64,000 nucleotides of DNA, taken from positions 1-64,000 of the forward strand of contig NZ_JAZARE010000010.1 in the NCBI RefSeq assembly GCF_036231905.1, written 5' to 3'. The position numbers and the translations under genes were made by a program. A model generated the notes under the pieces. It did not search any database. It saw nothing but the letters and a program-made list of their open reading frames with translations, and was not told the DNA's origin. Positions 60,513 to 64,000 of this stretch are shown here, in pieces. Position 1 is the stretch's first letter. The number at the start of each line of letters is the position of its first letter. Source of the stretch: CAMLIZ01 sp036231905 (GTDB lineage Bacteria > Pseudomonadota > Gammaproteobacteria > Burkholderiales > Burkholderiaceae_C).

Positions 60513-61234
60513 ACGACCTCCCCCGACAGCGCCTGCAAACGCCTCGCCGCCGCATCTACCTGATGCGCCATGGCGCGGTGGACTACTTCCGCGCCGATGG
60601 CACAGCCGTGCCGCCGGACGACGTGCCGCTCAACGAAACCGGGCGCGGGCAGGCGGATGCCGCCGGGCGCTTGTTCGGCGCCACCGGCGTGCAGTTCGAT
60701 CGCGTGCTGGTGAGCGGCCTGCCGCGCACCCGCGAAACCGCCGAGCGTGTGCTGGCAGCCGCCGGCCACGCAGCGCTGCCGCAGGAAGTGGACGAGCGTC
60801 TGCAGGAGATCCATCCCGGCCGCCTGTCGGACATTCCGCCGGACCAGGTGGAGCAAGCGTTCCTGGGTGCGTTTGCGGGCGGCCCGGACGCGCAGGCGCA
60901 GCGCTTCCTCGGCGGCGAGACGGTGGGCGAGCTGCTGGATCGTGTGCTGCCGGCCTTCGACGAGGTGCTCGCCGCACCCGGCTGGCGCAGCCTGCTGCTG
61001 GTGCTGCACGGCGGCGTGAACCGCGCCCTGCTCTCACGCGCGCTGGCCGGTGAACGGGCCTTCCTCGGCCGCATGGAGCAGACGCCGGCGTGCATCAACA
61101 TCATCGACGCCGGCGTGGACGACCTGGTGGTGCGCGCGGTGAACCTCGCGCCCACCCAGTGGCTGCATGAGAACGAGCAGCTCACCACGATGGAAAAGCT
61201 GCTCGTGCAATACCTGCGCCTTCAGGCGTCGTAG
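60509..61234 (+). CDS. Histidine phosphatase family protein, TTG start
   Basis: A 241-aa phosphoglycerate-mutase-like phosphatase with the catalytic motif RIYLMRHGAVDYF (phospho-His in RHG), SGLPRTRETAE, a Glu-containing LQEIHPGRL and the second His in LVLHGGVNRAL. The only start upstream of RHG that fits the overlap is TTG 60509, sharing bases with the preceding TGA; no clear ribosome site is visible, so coupling is probable. The 3' end overlaps the convergent aldolase gene by 13 bp. Substrate unknown. Confidence 0.82.
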   Translation: MNDLPRQRLQTPRRRIYLMRHGAVDYFRADGTAVPPDDVPLNETGRGQADAAGRLFGATGVQFDRVLVSGLPRTRETAERVLAAAGHAALPQEVDERLQEIHPGRLSDIPPDQVEQAFLGAFAGGPDAQAQRFLGGETVGELLDRVLPAFDEVLAAPGWRSLLLVLHGGVNRALLSRALAGERAFLGRMEQTPACINIIDAGVDDLVVRAVNLAPTQWLHENEQLTTMEKLLVQYLRLQAS

Positions 61235-61980
61235 CCCGGATACACCCGGTTCAGCCGGCGCAGCAGCCCGGGCCAGATCAGCGCACCGCCCAGCCCCTTG
61301 GTCACCTGCGCCGCCTGCTGGCGCGCGGTGCTGATGATCTGCGGGTTCACGTGCGTCAGCGGCACGCCACCCGCCATGGCGCGGACCTGGATGGTGCACA
61401 CGGCCTCGAAGAGGTACATGGACTGGAAGGCATCCGCGATCGTCTTGCCCACGGTCAGCAGGCCGTGGTTGCGCAGCATCAGGAAGTTCTTGTCGCCCAA
61501 GTCGTTCACCAGGCGCGGCTTCTCGTCGTCGCGCAGCGCCACGCCTTCGTAGTCGTGATAGCCCAGGCTGGAGAGCACGAAGATCGACTGCTGCGACAAA
61601 GGCAGCACGCCCTCCTTCTGCGCGGACACCGCGATGCCGTTGAGCGTGTGCGTGTGCAGCACGCACTCCACGTCATGGCGTGCCGAGTGGATCGCGCTGT
61701 GGATGGTGAAGCCGGCCGGGTTCACTGGGTACGGCGTGTCCTCCAGCTTGTTGCCCTGCATGTCCACCTTCACCAGGCTGGACGCGGTGATCTCCTCGAA
61801 CATGAAGCCATAGGGGTTGATGAGGAACTGGTCCTCGGTGCCGGGCACGCGCGCACTGATGTGCGTGAACACCAGGTCGTCCCACTTGAACAGCGCCACC
61901 AACCGGTAGGCAGCAGCCAGGTCCACGCGCGTCTGCCATTCCTCGGCACTCACCTCGCCCTTGCGGCTCTTGATCTCCAT
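61222..61980 (-). CDS. Class II aldolase/adducin family protein
   Basis: A 252-aa zinc-dependent protein with the family's metal-binding HTHTLNGIAV and the later RNHGLLTVGKTIADAF. The ATG at 61980 has AAGGAGAC just upstream; a longer in-frame start at 62037 lacks support. Members include sugar-phosphate aldolases and decarboxylase-like proteins; the substrate is not evident. It is divergent from the Crp/Fnr gene. Confidence 0.87.
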   Translation of the reverse strand: MEIKSRKGEVSAEEWQTRVDLAAAYRLVALFKWDDLVFTHISARVPGTEDQFLINPYGFMFEEITASSLVKVDMQGNKLEDTPYPVNPAGFTIHSAIHSARHDVECVLHTHTLNGIAVSAQKEGVLPLSQQSIFVLSSLGYHDYEGVALRDDEKPRLVNDLGDKNFLMLRNHGLLTVGKTIADAFQSMYLFEAVCTIQVRAMAGGVPLTHVNPQIISTARQQAAQVTKGLGGALIWPGLLRRLNRVYPGYDA

Positions 61981-62066
61981 CGTTGTCTCCTTGGGTTGTG
62001 ACACATCAAAGCTGTCGTACACAATAGGCTCGCCCATGGTGCCGTGCTGTCGCCTCTGAGACTGAC

Positions 62067-62771
62067 ATGAATATCCCCGTTCTTACAATGGCCGAGCGGT
62101 CCAACATCGACTCCGGCTCGTGGTTCTCCAAGCTCTCCCAACCTCTGCGCAACGCCATCCTCTCCCGAGCGGTTGTGCGGCGCTTGCAGGACGGAGCCTT
62201 GCTCACCACGCGCGGCTCGGAACCCGAGGAGTGGTGTGCGGTGGCCAAGGGCGCGGTGCGTGTGAGCACCGTGTCGCTGTCGGGCAAGCAGATCACGCTG
62301 ACGTATGTGGAGCCGGGCACCTGGTTCGGCGACATCTCGCTGTTCGATGGCCTGCCGCGAACGCACGATGCCAACGCGCATGGCGAGACCACGCTGCTGG
62401 TGGTGCGGCGGGCCGACTTCCGCGAGCTGCTGTCGCAGCACACCGAGTTGTACGAGGCGCTGCTGCGGCTGAACTGCAGGCGCCTGCGCATGATGTACAA
62501 CGTGTTCGAGGACCTGAACACACGGCCGCTGGCAGCGCGGCTGGCCAAGCAGCTGCTGCTGCTGGCGCGCAGCTACGGCGTGGAACAGGGCGACGAGATC
62601 CGCATCGGCCTGCACCTCGCCCAGGAAGACCTGGCGCAGCTGCTGGGCGCATCGCGCCAGCGCGTGAACCAGGAACTCAAGGGCTTCGAACGCGAAGGCG
62701 CGGTGCGCGTGGAACCCACGCGGCTGGTGGTGCTGTCGCGCGAGAAGCTGATGCAGATCTCCGACCGGTAG
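62067..62771 (+). CDS. Crp/Fnr-family transcriptional regulator
   Basis: A 234-aa regulator: a cyclic-nucleotide-binding-like beta-roll (WCAVAKGAVRVSTVSLSGKQ, then GTWFGDISLFDGLPRTHDA), a long dimerisation helix and a C-terminal winged helix (LAQEDLAQLLGASRQRVNQE). No Fnr-type N-terminal cysteine cluster is present, so oxygen sensing by an iron-sulfur cluster is unlikely. It probably controls the divergent aldolase or the downstream acyl-CoA genes. Confidence 0.88.
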   Translation: MNIPVLTMAERSNIDSGSWFSKLSQPLRNAILSRAVVRRLQDGALLTTRGSEPEEWCAVAKGAVRVSTVSLSGKQITLTYVEPGTWFGDISLFDGLPRTHDANAHGETTLLVVRRADFRELLSQHTELYEALLRLNCRRLRMMYNVFEDLNTRPLAARLAKQLLLLARSYGVEQGDEIRIGLHLAQEDLAQLLGASRQRVNQELKGFEREGAVRVEPTRLVVLSREKLMQISDR

Positions 62772-62815
62772 GGCTGCGGGGCTCCTGCCCGCGGCTGCGC
62801 CGAGGATAAGGACCC

Positions 62816-63901
62816 ATGGACGCTTTCACCGGAACCAAACCCGTCGCCGAGTCGCACGCCTTCGACCTTGCCGCGCTCGAACGCCACCTTGCGCAGCACC
62901 TGCCAGGCTTCGCCGGCCCGCTGACTGTCGAGCAGTTCAAGGGCGGCCAGTCCAATCCCACCTATAAGCTCATCACGCCGGGCGCCGCCTACGTGATGCG
63001 CAGCAAGCCCGGCCCGGTCGCCAAGCTGCTGCCTTCGGCCCACGCCATCGAACGCGAGTTCCGGGTGATGAGCGCGCTGAAGGATACCGACGTGCCGGTG
63101 CCGGCGATGCACCTGCTCTGCGAGGACGAGTCGGTGATCGGCCGCGCGTTCTACGTGATGGAGTGCGTACAGGGCCGCGTGCTGTGGGACCAGTCCCTGC
63201 CCGGCATGACAAACGGGCAGCGCGCCGCCATCTACGACGAGATGAACCGCGTGATCGCGGCCCTGCACAAGGTGGACGTGCAGGCCGTGGGCCTGGCGGA
63301 CTATGGCAAGCCAGGCAACTACTTCGAGCGCCAGATCGGGCGCTGGAGCAAGCAGTACGTGGCCTCCATCACCGAGCCCATCGAGGCGATGGATCGGCTG
63401 ATGGAATGGCTGCCGGCGCACATCCCCGCAGAGGCGCGGGACGAGCGCCAGGTGTCGGTGGTGCATGGCGACTTCCGGCTCGACAACCTCATGTTCCATC
63501 CCACCGAGGCGCGCGTGCTCGCGGTGCTGGACTGGGAACTGTCCACGCTGGGCCATCCACTGGCCGACTTCAGCTACCACTGCATGGCCTGGCACATTCC
63601 GCCGGGTGCGTTCCGCGGCATCGGCGGGCTGGACATCGCGTCACTGGGCATCCCCGGCGAGCAGGACTACGTGCGCCGCTACTGCGAGCGCACCGGCCGC
63701 TCCAGCCCCGAGGCGCTGGCGGCCGACTGGAACTTCTACATGGCCTACAACCTGTTCCGCCTGGCGGCCATCCTGCAAGGCATTGCCAAGCGCGTGGTGG
63801 ACGGCACGGCGTCGAGTGCGCAGGCCCGGAATACCGGCGCCGGCGCGCGCCCGCTCGCCGAGATGGGCTGGCAGTTCGCCCGAATGTCAGCCCCTCGCTG
63901 A
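62816..63901 (+). CDS. APH-fold phosphotransferase family protein (ACAD10/11 N-domain type)
   Basis: A 361-aa kinase-fold protein. FKGGQSNPTYKL is the nucleotide loop, VVHGDFRLDNLMFHP the catalytic loop (Asp and Asn) and LDWELSTLGHPLAD the metal-binding Asp. Such proteins are encoded next to acyl-CoA dehydrogenases and correspond to the kinase domain of ACAD10/11, which phosphorylates 4-hydroxyacyl-CoAs. The neighbouring acyl-CoA dehydrogenase start at 63921 agrees with this. Confidence 0.88.
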   Translation: MDAFTGTKPVAESHAFDLAALERHLAQHLPGFAGPLTVEQFKGGQSNPTYKLITPGAAYVMRSKPGPVAKLLPSAHAIEREFRVMSALKDTDVPVPAMHLLCEDESVIGRAFYVMECVQGRVLWDQSLPGMTNGQRAAIYDEMNRVIAALHKVDVQAVGLADYGKPGNYFERQIGRWSKQYVASITEPIEAMDRLMEWLPAHIPAEARDERQVSVVHGDFRLDNLMFHPTEARVLAVLDWELSTLGHPLADFSYHCMAWHIPPGAFRGIGGLDIASLGIPGEQDYVRRYCERTGRSSPEALAADWNFYMAYNLFRLAAILQGIAKRVVDGTASSAQARNTGAGARPLAEMGWQFARMSAPR

Positions 63902-63920
63902 CACAACCCAAGGATTCAGC

Positions 63921-64000
63921 ATGGACTTCAACTATTCCCCCCGCACGCAAGAGCTGCAGGCCCGGGTCAAGGCCTTCATGGACCAGCACGTCTATCCGAA
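63921..64000 (+). CDS. Acyl-CoA dehydrogenase, N-terminal fragment (runs off the window)
   Basis: The ATG at 63921, preceded by AAGGA, opens MDFNYSPRTQELQARVKAFM then DQHVYP, the characteristic N-terminal helix of acyl-CoA dehydrogenases paired with APH-fold proteins. Only 26 codons are inside the window. It lies 19 bp after the APH-fold gene and probably acts with it. Confidence 0.85.
   Translation, partial: MDFNYSPRTQELQARVKAFMDQHVYP

Overview
The window is GC-rich, gene-dense chromosomal DNA of a Burkholderiales betaproteobacterium, probably from the Leptothrix/Rubrivivax/Roseateles/Mitsuaria side of the order. The evidence is the 5' end of a 16S rRNA with the betaproteobacterial ATTGAACGCTGG start, a glucokinase fused to an RpiR/HexR regulator (a Burkholderiales hallmark), and the orders rimP-nusA-infB-rbfA-truB-typA, lptF-lptG and pepA-holC. 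The genus is an inference from gene content only.

Layout. 1-468: start of an rRNA operon (minus strand) with leader, boxA and two tandem promoters. 469-11861: one long minus-strand run, rimP-nusA-infB-rbfA-truB-typA, continuing into a glycosyltransferase, an EamA exporter and a 3-hydroxyisobutyryl-CoA hydrolase; a clear promoter and an attenuator-like terminator precede rimP. 11929-12723: fabI. 12809-40293: a large alpha-glucan/maltodextrin utilization locus. 40312-44208: a basic amino acid decarboxylase, NfeD and stomatin-like genes, and tRNA-Ser(GGA). 44209-45405: a small, less GC-rich insert beside the tRNA holding a HEPN-domain gene and a DUF3606-type partner. 45459-50055: an FtsH-like protease, a TetR regulator with its operator, and a MalZ-type glucosidase. 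50105-64000: housekeeping and metabolic genes (LivK-type binding protein, holC, pepA, lptFG, cbiX, cysB, aminotransferase, FimV-like protein, enoyl-CoA hydratase, histidine phosphatase, class II aldolase, Crp/Fnr regulator, APH-fold protein, start of an acyl-CoA dehydrogenase).

How the glucan locus is likely to work (inference from families and signals). Two pullulanases, a lipoprotein amylase and two further exported GH13 enzymes cut branched and cyclic glucans outside the cytoplasm. A TonB-dependent receptor, co-directional with a flavin halogenase-like gene, brings oligosaccharides across the outer membrane. MalEFGK imports maltodextrins, MalQ and MalZ process them, and two glucokinases phosphorylate glucose. 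There is no LacI-type MalR. Instead a Glk-HexR fusion is encoded at the end of the locus, and a repeated GTAG-N5-CTAC operator-like palindrome sits in each main intergenic region, including over the -10 of a good malK promoter. An uncharacterised protein-kinase-fold gene is translationally coupled between two exported amylases.

The most interesting unexplained items are that kinase-like gene, the proposed HexR-Glk operator set, the HEPN/DUF3606 pair, the attenuator in front of rimP, and a 75-bp hairpin-rich repeat inserted in frame in an aminotransferase gene.
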